Shown here piece by piece: positions 26,889-34,151 of a stretch of DNA of 34,151 nucleotides (positions are counted from its first letter, which is position 1; each line of letters begins with the position of its first letter). The position numbers were made by a program, and so were the translations under genes. The stretch comes from an uncultured Saprospiraceae bacterium. Its GTDB lineage: Bacteria; Bacteroidota; Bacteroidia; Chitinophagales; Saprospiraceae. Under the pieces are notes generated by a model. It worked only from the letters and a program-made list of their open reading frames with translations. It had not been told where the DNA came from and did not search any database. The stretch spans positions 1 to 34,151 of the forward strand of contig CAKZSH010000284.1 in NCBI GenBank assembly GCA_937918905.1, read 5' to 3'.

Positions 26889-26978
26889 ATGGATATTAAT
26901 TATTTAGCATTAGGATTTATTTTAATAATGTTTATTTTAGGTTTTGTTTTTGGAAAAAATCAAAACAAAAACCAGTAA
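26889..26978 (+). CDS. 29-aa single-TM micro-ORF (MDINYLALGFILIMFILGFVFGKNQNKNQ)
   Basis: Below track cut-off; intact ATG..TAA in the EnvC-hflX gap; hydrophobic helix with charged C-tail. Confidence 0.5.
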   Translation: MDINYLALGFILIMFILGFVFGKNQNKNQ

Positions 26979-27005
26979 TTTTTAATAAAAAAATAACCAA
27001 AATAT

Positions 27006-28223
27006 ATGGCAAACGAGTGGAATGTAGGAGGACAAAATAGAAAGCAAGGATTAAAGAAAAAACTTGAACAAGCTGTTCTAGTTGGCATTATTGCCCAGCA
27101 ACAAACGGAAAGTCAAACTACAGAATATTTAGATGAATTAGAATTTTTAGCACTTACGGCAGGAGCAGTTGCTAAAAAAAGATTTGTCCAAAAACTACAG
27201 CATCCTGATCGTAGAACTTTTGTGGGATCTGGAAAAATGCTTGAAATTCAAGAATATGTGGAGGCGCATGAAGAAATTTCTTTGGTGATTTTTGATGATG
27301 ACTTGACAGGCAAACAGACAAGTATCATTGAAGAAATGCTCAAAGTCAAAATCATTGATCGAAGTACTTTGATTCTTGACATCTTCGCCAATCGAGCACA
27401 AACTGCTCAAGCAAAAACTCAAGTTGAATTGGCTCAAATGCAATACATGTTGCCTCGATTGAGAGGTCTTTGGGATCACTTGGAACGACAACGTGGTGGT
27501 ATCGGAATGCGTGGACCTGGGGAAAAAGAGATTGAAACAGATAGACGGATTGTTCGGGATAAAATCTCCTTGTTAAAAAAACAGTTAGAAAAAATTGATC
27601 AACAAAGTCAAACACAACGTAAACGAAGAGGGCAACAAGTTCGAGTAGCGTTGGTAGGGTATACCAATGTTGGAAAATCTACATTGATGAATGTGTTGAG
27701 TAAATCAGATGTATTTGCGGAGGATAAATTATTTGCAACATTAGACACAACGGTACGAAAAGTAGTATTAGATCGAATGCCCTTTTTACTTTCTGATACA
27801 GTTGGATTTATTCGAAAACTTCCTCATCACTTAGTGGAGAGTTTTAAATCCACATTGGATGAAGTTCGCGAAAGTGATTTACTGATTCATGTGGTGGATA
27901 TTGCACACCCACAATTTGAAGATCACCTGCAAACGGTCAATAAAACGTTGAAAGATTTAGATGCTTTAGAAAAGCCAACGATTTTGGTTTTTAATAAAAT
28001 AGACTTGTATCGAGAACGTTATTTTGACAAATACTTAGAAGAAGAAATGAAAGTTGAAATAGTGAATGAGCTAAAATCTCGATTAAAAAATGATTACAAT
28101 CACGAGAATGTTTTTATCTCTGCTTTGACTAAGGAAAATATTAATATTTTTAGAAGTACGCTAGAACGGAAGGTGAAAGAGATGTATGCAATTCGGTATC
28201 CGCACCAAGTAAAACATTGGTAA
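27006..28223 (+). CDS. hflX: GTPase HflX
   Basis: ORF 405 aa; VFDRSTLILDIFANRAQTAQAK-type HflX domain, GIGMRGPGEKEIETDRR, GYTNVGKSTLMN, DTVGFIRKLPHHLVESFKSTLDE. Confidence 0.97.
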   Translation: MANEWNVGGQNRKQGLKKKLEQAVLVGIIAQQQTESQTTEYLDELEFLALTAGAVAKKRFVQKLQHPDRRTFVGSGKMLEIQEYVEAHEEISLVIFDDDLTGKQTSIIEEMLKVKIIDRSTLILDIFANRAQTAQAKTQVELAQMQYMLPRLRGLWDHLERQRGGIGMRGPGEKEIETDRRIVRDKISLLKKQLEKIDQQSQTQRKRRGQQVRVALVGYTNVGKSTLMNVLSKSDVFAEDKLFATLDTTVRKVVLDRMPFLLSDTVGFIRKLPHHLVESFKSTLDEVRESDLLIHVVDIAHPQFEDHLQTVNKTLKDLDALEKPTILVFNKIDLYRERYFDKYLEEEMKVEIVNELKSRLKNDYNHENVFISALTKENINIFRSTLERKVKEMYAIRYPHQVKHW

Positions 28224-28229
28224 TCGTAT

Positions 28230-28283
28230 CCCGAAGCTCCAGTTTCAATTCTATATTCTTTCAACGAAGCTGGAGCTTCAGGG
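28230..28283. repeat. inverted repeat O (CCCGAAGCTCCAG / CTGGAGCTTCAGGG)
   Basis: 13-nt arm with a one-base bulge, 7 nt after the hflX stop. Confidence 0.8.
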
Positions 28284-28447
28284 TGCAGGACGAAACATTG
28301 ATAGTGAAAAATTCGTGTATATAAAGTTCTTTTTATATCTTGTTTCGAAATAAATAAACCCGACAACAATGGTTGTAAAAGATAAAAGTTTGTTTTAATT
28401 CGACTTGATATTTTTCAACCAAATATTCTAACAATCATTCATTTTAT

Positions 28448-29548
28448 ATGAACACTACCCTTAGCAAATATGCTAAATTATTGGTTAAGTATTGTTTAGA
28501 GATTAAGAGAGGCAACCAATTATTTGTACAGACTACCACCTTAGCAGAACCTTTGGTTCGAGAAGTATATCGAGCAGCGCTTCAAGCAGGTGCTCATGTG
28601 GAAGTGAATATGGAATTTCGAGAGCAAAGCCGTATCTTTTTTGAAGAAGCTAAAGGAAAACAACTGCAACGCGTTTCGCCTTTTTACAAAAGGGCAATGG
28701 AAAAATTTGATGCCTACCTTTACATTCGCGCACCTTTCAATTTAATGGAAAATCAAAGCGTGGATTCCAAAAAAGTCAAAATCAAAAAGACAGCACACGC
28801 TGGAATTTCTAAAACGTATTTTAGAAGAACAGGTACTCGTGACCTGAAGCGTAACCTTTGTCAATATCCTACTCAGGCTGCTGCGCAAAATGCAGGTATG
28901 TCATTAGAAGAGTATGAGAATTTTGTCTTTGGGGCATGTCATTTATTTAAAGATGATCCTGAGAAGGAATGGTTGAAAGTTCGAAAATTCCAGAAGCAGA
29001 TAGTTGATGTTTTAAATAAAAGAAATAAAGTCCATTACAAAGGTGATGGAATTGATATTAGTTTTTCAACCAAAGGGAGAACTTGGATTAACTCCGATGG
29101 TCAAACCAATATGCCCTCAGGCGAAGTGTATACTTCACCGGTGGAAAATTCAGTTAATGGTATAGTGAATTTTTCTTACCCAGCAGTTTACATGGGACAT
29201 GAAGTTGAGGGAGTTACGCTTTGGGTAAAAGACGGTTTTATCGAAAAATGGGAAGCGAAACGAGGTCAAGCATTTTTAAATAAAATATTTAAAATGAAGG
29301 GCACTCGAAATTTTGGGGAGGCTGCCATAGGCACGAATTACAATATCAATAAATTTACAAAGAATATTTTATTTGATGAAAAAATAGGCGGGACGATACA
29401 TATGGCAATCGGACAATCTTATAGTCAAGCAGGTGGAAAAAACGAATCACCGATACATTGGGATATGATTGGAAATATGATGAATGGAGGAGAAATTTTT
29501 GCGGATGATGAGAAAATATATGATAGCGGGAAATTTTTATTTGTTTAA
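28448..29548 (+). CDS. aminopeptidase, M29 family
   Basis: ORF 366 aa; YAKLLVKYCLEIKRGNQLFVQTTTLAEPLVREVYRAALQAGAHVEV; PSGEVYTSPVENSVNG; HMAIGQSY. Confidence 0.92.
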   Translation: MNTTLSKYAKLLVKYCLEIKRGNQLFVQTTTLAEPLVREVYRAALQAGAHVEVNMEFREQSRIFFEEAKGKQLQRVSPFYKRAMEKFDAYLYIRAPFNLMENQSVDSKKVKIKKTAHAGISKTYFRRTGTRDLKRNLCQYPTQAAAQNAGMSLEEYENFVFGACHLFKDDPEKEWLKVRKFQKQIVDVLNKRNKVHYKGDGIDISFSTKGRTWINSDGQTNMPSGEVYTSPVENSVNGIVNFSYPAVYMGHEVEGVTLWVKDGFIEKWEAKRGQAFLNKIFKMKGTRNFGEAAIGTNYNINKFTKNILFDEKIGGTIHMAIGQSYSQAGGKNESPIHWDMIGNMMNGGEIFADDEKIYDSGKFLFV

Positions 29549-29679
29549 AAACTAAACATAATTTCAATTTAAATTTTGCTTTTAAATTTGATTTTTTACA
29601 AATTTCACCCGTATTCTAATTTTTTTTATCAAAATTCATAGAAAAAATAAAGAAAAAGAAAAAAACCACTTGAAAATAT

Positions 29680-29687
29680 TATTTTTG
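29680..29687 (+). promoter_or_regulatory. putative Bacteroidota -7 box TATTTTTG
   Basis: Matches TAnnTTTG, 37 nt before the ATG at 29724. Confidence 0.5.
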
Positions 29688-29754
29688 CACCACTTATTAT
29701 AAACAAAGAAACTTCGGTTTAAGATGGCTTTTATCGAAGAAAAAAAAGGAAACC

Positions 29755-30489
29755 GTGAATCAGAACATCGCATTTTTAGAACTAAAGTTTGGAAACATCT
29801 ACGGAGGACCTCCAAACTTCTATGCCATTCACGAAGTGGCATTGTTGGTATTTGAGCCACACTCAAACAAAATCTTTTTAGAAAGTATGACTGTTGCTAT
29901 TGATGTTGACATTGTCAGCGTTGAAGCAAAAGTTAACGAACTTGGAAACACGATTGACCGTGTCAAAGAGGTGGTCAATATGAAAACTAAGCGAAGAAGA
30001 CCATTCGATGAAACTTATCAAATTTTTGATAGAGAATTAGATGGTGCTTTCGGAATGTTACGACCTGCTCAAAAATGGGTTCGTGCATTTTTTGGTAAAT
30101 GTTTTCAAAAGTATCGTATCAGTGATATCGTTACTTTCGATGGACGAAGAGATTTATTTTTATTGGAAAAATCTCGAGTACGATTTGATCGAATGAATAT
30201 CATTGATTTACAAAAAGACATTATTAAAGAAACGAACTATTTATTCTCTTTGAATAAATTAGCAGTAGTAACTGGATTTGATTTTACAGGAACTATGCTT
30301 CGATCAAATAATGAGGAATATTGGATGCACCCAATTGCAGCCAAACAAATTATTCCTAAAACGGCTTCTTATGATGCTGCGAGATTGTTGATGGTTCACC
30401 AAGAGTTCCATAATCATAAAGATGACTTCTTGATGAAAGCGGCACTTTTATTAAATAAAATTGAAATGCAAAAAGCGAAGTCGTCGTAA
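29755..30489 (+). CDS. hypothetical protein, possibly RNase H-fold/exonuclease-like
   Basis: ORF 244 aa from GTG; NIAFLELKFGNIYGGPPNFYAIHEVALLVFE... VTFDGRRDLFLL. Start uncertain (see findings). Confidence 0.7.
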   Translation: MNQNIAFLELKFGNIYGGPPNFYAIHEVALLVFEPHSNKIFLESMTVAIDVDIVSVEAKVNELGNTIDRVKEVVNMKTKRRRPFDETYQIFDRELDGAFGMLRPAQKWVRAFFGKCFQKYRISDIVTFDGRRDLFLLEKSRVRFDRMNIIDLQKDIIKETNYLFSLNKLAVVTGFDFTGTMLRSNNEEYWMHPIAAKQIIPKTASYDAARLLMVHQEFHNHKDDFLMKAALLLNKIEMQKAKSS

Positions 30490-30512
30490 CGATTTTTGTT
30501 TTTTAGAAAAAT

Positions 30513-30551
30513 AAAAAAACGGTCTGTCGAGTTTTCGGCAGGCCGTTTTTT
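30513..30551 (+). terminator. intrinsic terminator
   Basis: AAAAAAACGGTCTGTCGAGTTTTCGGCAGGCCGTTTTTT. Confidence 0.9.
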
Positions 30552-30681
30552 GTTAGTTATAAATATTGAAACAATTATAAATTCATTTTTTTGTAAATTG
30601 ATGAATAACTATTCAAGTGAATCCATTCCACTTATTCAAACAACTTTAGGATGTTAATTTTTTAATTAAAAAATACCAAAT

Positions 30682-31317
30682 ATGAAAAATTTAATCGCTC
30701 TTAGTTTATTTTTATTTTTTATTTCAAGTAGTTGTTCTAGTGACCATACGCAAAAAATCAGTTCTTCTCAGGATTTGCAAATTGGACAGAATGATAATTT
30801 TCACGAAAGGGATAAAGTGATGTTTGAAAGTGGTTATGACCAGATGAGAGTTCAAGAAGAAATAATGGCTTGGCAAGAGGTGGACTTGCTTTATAGAAAT
30901 ACCATTGAAGGAAAGGAATCTTCTATTTCTTTAACTAATTTTAAAAAATCTGTGATTAAAGATTTAGTCTTTAGGTATGACATTATTAATGTTGAAACGA
31001 CAGATAAACATGAACTTTTTGAGTTTTATGCGAATGAGATTTATAATACAGATAATCTTAGTTTACCATCATGTAATTATTTATTGCTCTCCAATTTATC
31101 GAATCATTGGTCCAATCAAAAAATAGTAACATATGCAAATGATGCTATTGAAAAAGGAAAAGGTCAAAGATTAAAAAAGGAAAAAGTGATTAGAACTCTT
31201 TCTACAAAAGAAGATGACCTTGTTAAATTTGTAGTTAAAGATTTAAAGAAATCATTAGAAACTCATGATGAAGCTATCGTTAAATTAAAAGCATTAGCAG
31301 AAGTAAGTGAAGGTTAG
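30682..31317 (+). CDS. hypothetical lipoprotein
   Basis: ORF 211 aa; lipobox-like LFFISSSCSSDH. Confidence 0.75.
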   Translation: MKNLIALSLFLFFISSSCSSDHTQKISSSQDLQIGQNDNFHERDKVMFESGYDQMRVQEEIMAWQEVDLLYRNTIEGKESSISLTNFKKSVIKDLVFRYDIINVETTDKHELFEFYANEIYNTDNLSLPSCNYLLLSNLSNHWSNQKIVTYANDAIEKGKGQRLKKEKVIRTLSTKEDDLVKFVVKDLKKSLETHDEAIVKLKALAEVSEG

Positions 31318-31348
31318 ACTTTCGGAGCTGTGAGTGAGAATTTTAAAT

Positions 31349-31392
31349 AAAAATAGGCTTGTCGAAAACTCGACAAGCCTATTTTTATTTTT
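31349..31392. terminator. bidirectional intrinsic terminator
   Basis: AAATAGGCTTGTCGA/AAAC/TCGACAAGCCTATTT, perfect 15-bp stem. Confidence 0.92.
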
Positions 31393-31405
31393 TAGCATTT
31401 TTAAT

Positions 31406-32137
31406 CTATCGTCTTCCTCTACCTCCTCGATGATCTCTTCGATCATTTCTACCTCCTCGATGATCTCTTCGGTCATTTCTACCTCGGTTGTCTCTTCGAT
31501 CGTTTCTACCCCGATGATCTCTATCTCTGTCATTATCATTGTCTCTTCTTTTCTTTCGATTGGCATTACTTAGGCCATCTAATGAAACATTGTCTGCAAC
31601 GGATAATTTTCCATCAGACATATTTAAAAGATCTTGCTTGATAATTTCATCGCTAATATAATGTTCTTTATTCCAGGTCTTGTAAGCCATTTTCATATAA
31701 CCTCCAATCACAGAAACGAAGCCATCTTTTTTAGGCCCTTCTTCCATTTTTAACGCCTTGTCAATTAGAATTTGAACATTGTTACCATAATGTCGATAAG
31801 CAGCATTAGAGGCAGGATAGCTTACAGGTTCAGGTTTTTTGATATCTGTTTCAGGAGTAGGAATTTCTCCATTAGGAGGCATTACATCCAATTCATATTC
31901 TGCTATTCTAAATACATGTTTCCACAATTTTGAACGATAATCTTCTATATTTCTATTTTGTGGATGCATTTGATGCATCAGATCAATTACTCTTTCAATA
32001 AAAGCCTGACGCATTTCATTGCTCTCAATATTTCGAGCATGCCGAATAAGCATTTGAACATTTCTTCCATATTCAGGAATAATTAAATCGGATTTTTCGG
32101 AGTTGTACTCCATGTTATGTGCACTATGTGAGCCCAT
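31406..32137 (-). CDS. DUF4290-like protein with Arg/Asp/Gly-rich repetitive C-terminus
   Basis: LIIPEYGRNVQMLIRHARNIES and C-terminal RRDHRGGRNDRRDHRGGRGRR. Track start is 32173; Met at 32137 (MGSHSAHNMEYN) is more likely. Confidence 0.8.
   Translation of the reverse strand: MGSHSAHNMEYNSEKSDLIIPEYGRNVQMLIRHARNIESNEMRQAFIERVIDLMHQMHPQNRNIEDYRSKLWKHVFRIAEYELDVMPPNGEIPTPETDIKKPEPVSYPASNAAYRHYGNNVQILIDKALKMEEGPKKDGFVSVIGGYMKMAYKTWNKEHYISDEIIKQDLLNMSDGKLSVADNVSLDGLSNANRKKRRDNDNDRDRDHRGRNDRRDNRGRNDRRDHRGGRNDRRDHRGGRGRR
31418..31504 (-). repeat. in-frame ~30-bp coding tandem repeat
   Basis: TCTACCTCCTCGATGATCTCTTCGATCATT at 31418 and 31448 (one mismatch), with a 27-nt third copy at 31478. Confidence 0.92.
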
Positions 32138-32161
32138 GTAAATTTTTATTTTGTATTGAAA

Positions 32162-32205
32162 GACAATGGACAAAGATAAGTTTTTTAAATCTATTGTCCA
32201 TTGTC
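32162..32205. repeat. inverted repeat P (GACAATGGACAA)
   Basis: 32162-32177 pairs with 32189-32205 with a one-base bulge; glmS / DUF4290 gap. Confidence 0.8.
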
Positions 32206-32216
32206 ATCTGTTTTAT

Positions 32217-34055
32217 TTATTCAACAGTTACAGATTTGGCGAGATTTCTAGGTTGATCAACATTACAACCTCTAATCAAAGCAATATGATAAGAAAGTAA
32301 CTGTAAAGGAATTACTGATAATAAAGGAGTTAATGGTTCTTCTGTATCAGGAATTTCAATCGTATAATCAGCAATTTTACCAATCTCTTTATCCCCTTTA
32401 GTAACAATTGCTATAACAATACCCTTACGCGCCTTAACTTCTTGGATGTTACTTACGATTTTTTCATAAGCACTTTTATTTGTTGCAATAACTACAACAG
32501 GCATATTTTCGTCAATCAATGCAATAGGCCCATGTTTCATTTCTGCAGCAGGGTAACCTTCAGCATGAATATATGAGATCTCTTTAAGTTTTAAAGCTCC
32601 TTCCAAAGCTACAGGGAAATTATACCCACGTCCCAAGTATAAAGTATGGCGCGTATTGATAAATTTTGCAGCTAGTTTTTCGATTTGATCGTTGCATTCC
32701 AATGCCTCTTGTACTTTTTGAGGAATTTCTTCTAAGCCTCGAAGTAACTGTTGATAATATGATTTAGGAATTGTTCCTCTTTTATATCCCATATAAATAG
32801 CCATCAAAGTAAGTGCTGTTACTTGACCTGTAAATGCTTTCGTACTTGCTACACCAATTTCGGGGCCAGCATGAATATAAGAACCAGAATCAGTAATTCG
32901 AGCAATAGAAGAACCAACTGAATTTACAATTCCGTAGATTAAAGCACCTTTATCTTTTGCTAATTCAAGAGCAGCTAAAGTATCTGCTGTTTCTCCTGAT
33001 TGTGATAAAGCGATAACTACATCATCTTTATTGATAATTGGATTTCTATATCGTAATTCAGATGCATATTCTACTTCTACAGGTATTCTAGCTAATTCTT
33101 CGAAAAGGTATTCTCCAATAAGCGCAGCATGCCAGGAAGTTCCACAGGCAGCCATGATAAATCTTTTGGCATTAAACATTTTCTCATCTACATTTTCGAT
33201 TCCTCCTACTTTTATCCAACCTGCTGCGGCATTCAAACGACCACGCATACAATCTGCAATGGTATTTGGTTGCTCATAAATCTCCTTGAGCATAAAATGC
33301 TCATAATCTCCTTTTTCCAATTTTTCAATATTCATATTGAGGTGTTGGATATATGGAGTTTGTATTTCGTTATCAATTGTTTTAATTTCAAATGAACCAT
33401 TTTTATTGACAACTGCTATTTCTTCATCATTTAAATAAACAACCTGATCTGTATAGCCTACAAGTGGTGTTGCATCAGATGCTAACCAGAATTCGTCTTT
33501 TCCAATACCAACAACAAGAGGACTTGCCTTTCTTGCTGCAACTAATTTAGTAGGGTCTTCTCTATCCAAGACAACAATAGCATAAGCACCAACCACCTGT
33601 GACAAGGCAATTCTAACTGCTTCTTCTAATATTAGATTGTCTTTTTCTTGAATAGCACCTATCAAATGTATCAATACTTCTGTATCGGTATCACTATGAA
33701 ATGAATGCCCATCTTTTATCAAAGCTTCCTTGATAGCAGCATAATTTTCAATAATACCATTATGGATAAGTGTCAATCTATCTTTTTGACAAGTATGAGG
33801 GTGAGCATTTACATCATTAGGTTCACCATGAGTGGCCCAACGAGTATGTCCAATACCAACTGAACCATCAAGGTTCTTTCCTTTTACAAAAGAAACTAAA
33901 TCATTTACTTTTCCTTTCTTTTTGTAAACATGTAAATCTCCATTGTATAGTGCAATTCCAGCACTATCATAACCACGGTATTCTAACCGTTTTAAGCCTT
34001 TAACTATAAAAGGATAAGCGTCTTTTTTGCCAATATAAGCTACGATTCCGCACAT
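32217..34055 (-). CDS. glmS: glutamine--fructose-6-phosphate aminotransferase (isomerizing)
   Basis: ORF 612 aa; MCGIVAYIGKKDAYPFIVKGLKRLEYRGYDSAGIAL; SIS domains; C-terminal QPRNLAKSVTVE. Confidence 0.98.
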   Translation of the reverse strand: MCGIVAYIGKKDAYPFIVKGLKRLEYRGYDSAGIALYNGDLHVYKKKGKVNDLVSFVKGKNLDGSVGIGHTRWATHGEPNDVNAHPHTCQKDRLTLIHNGIIENYAAIKEALIKDGHSFHSDTDTEVLIHLIGAIQEKDNLILEEAVRIALSQVVGAYAIVVLDREDPTKLVAARKASPLVVGIGKDEFWLASDATPLVGYTDQVVYLNDEEIAVVNKNGSFEIKTIDNEIQTPYIQHLNMNIEKLEKGDYEHFMLKEIYEQPNTIADCMRGRLNAAAGWIKVGGIENVDEKMFNAKRFIMAACGTSWHAALIGEYLFEELARIPVEVEYASELRYRNPIINKDDVVIALSQSGETADTLAALELAKDKGALIYGIVNSVGSSIARITDSGSYIHAGPEIGVASTKAFTGQVTALTLMAIYMGYKRGTIPKSYYQQLLRGLEEIPQKVQEALECNDQIEKLAAKFINTRHTLYLGRGYNFPVALEGALKLKEISYIHAEGYPAAEMKHGPIALIDENMPVVVIATNKSAYEKIVSNIQEVKARKGIVIAIVTKGDKEIGKIADYTIEIPDTEEPLTPLLSVIPLQLLSYHIALIRGCNVDQPRNLAKSVTVE

Positions 34056-34151
34056 AATAGGGTTTGTTTTTGTTATTGATTAATAGTATACGTTAAGTTT
34101 AATTTTGCAGGATATGTAGAATGTCCAGGGCCAAAGAGAATAACTCTTTGA

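Noticed and set aside
31294-31566. Glu/Ile-rich ORF antisense-frame to the DUF4290-like gene repeat
   Set aside because: Explained by the 30-bp tandem repeat read in another frame.
72-32205. Integron attC sites at gene ends
   Set aside because: Arms too long and symmetric, no common R'/R'' boxes, no integrase seen, flanking genes are housekeeping in mixed orientations.
72-32205. All hairpins being ordinary intrinsic terminators
   Set aside because: Most lack a following U-tract, several lie upstream of start codons, and true terminators in the window (3262, 16062, 23841, 30513, 31349) look clearly different.
1-34151. tRNA/rRNA genes, transposases, reverse transcriptase, prophage, toxin-antitoxin pairs
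   Set aside because: None recognised in the sequence or ORF track; absence by reading only, not a computed search.

Overview
This 34-kb window looks like a chromosomal segment from a Bacteroidota (Saprospiria/Chitinophagia-like) genome: low GC, TAnnTTTG-type -7 boxes, a PorP/SprF protein, GSCFA and DUF4290/DUF4292-like proteins, and a MurF-Alr fusion. About 34 main ORFs are mostly housekeeping: LytTR regulator, TRAP SBP, L,D-transpeptidase, RsmA, YqeY, PepA, PdxA, GHMP kinase, CYTH, MurF-Alr, BCCP-like, AtpZ, bactofilin, PorP, OmpH x2, Pth, EnvC-like, HflX, M29 aminopeptidase, GlmS. I saw no rRNA, tRNA, CRISPR or transposase genes. The most unusual signal is non-coding. Most intergenic gaps that lack an ordinary terminator hold a long inverted repeat (arms about 20-50 nt). 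Arm sequence differs from locus to locus, but the two arms of each locus match each other. Several arms are built of 7-8-nt units with different copy numbers in the two arms. At least two pairs of loci are recognisably copies of the same element (11.4/21.0 kb and 5.9/14.1 kb). Several loops share a core resembling ACG(M)GTTAYnGAA. Secondary points are a two-gene overlapping operon (cytoplasmic trypsin-like protease with zinc ribbon plus a large unknown protein), possibly catalytically altered TrpF-like and MGMT-like proteins, a possible frameshifted start at 29.72-29.76 kb, and two unannotated micro-ORFs. All similarity calls are from reading the sequence; no database search was run.
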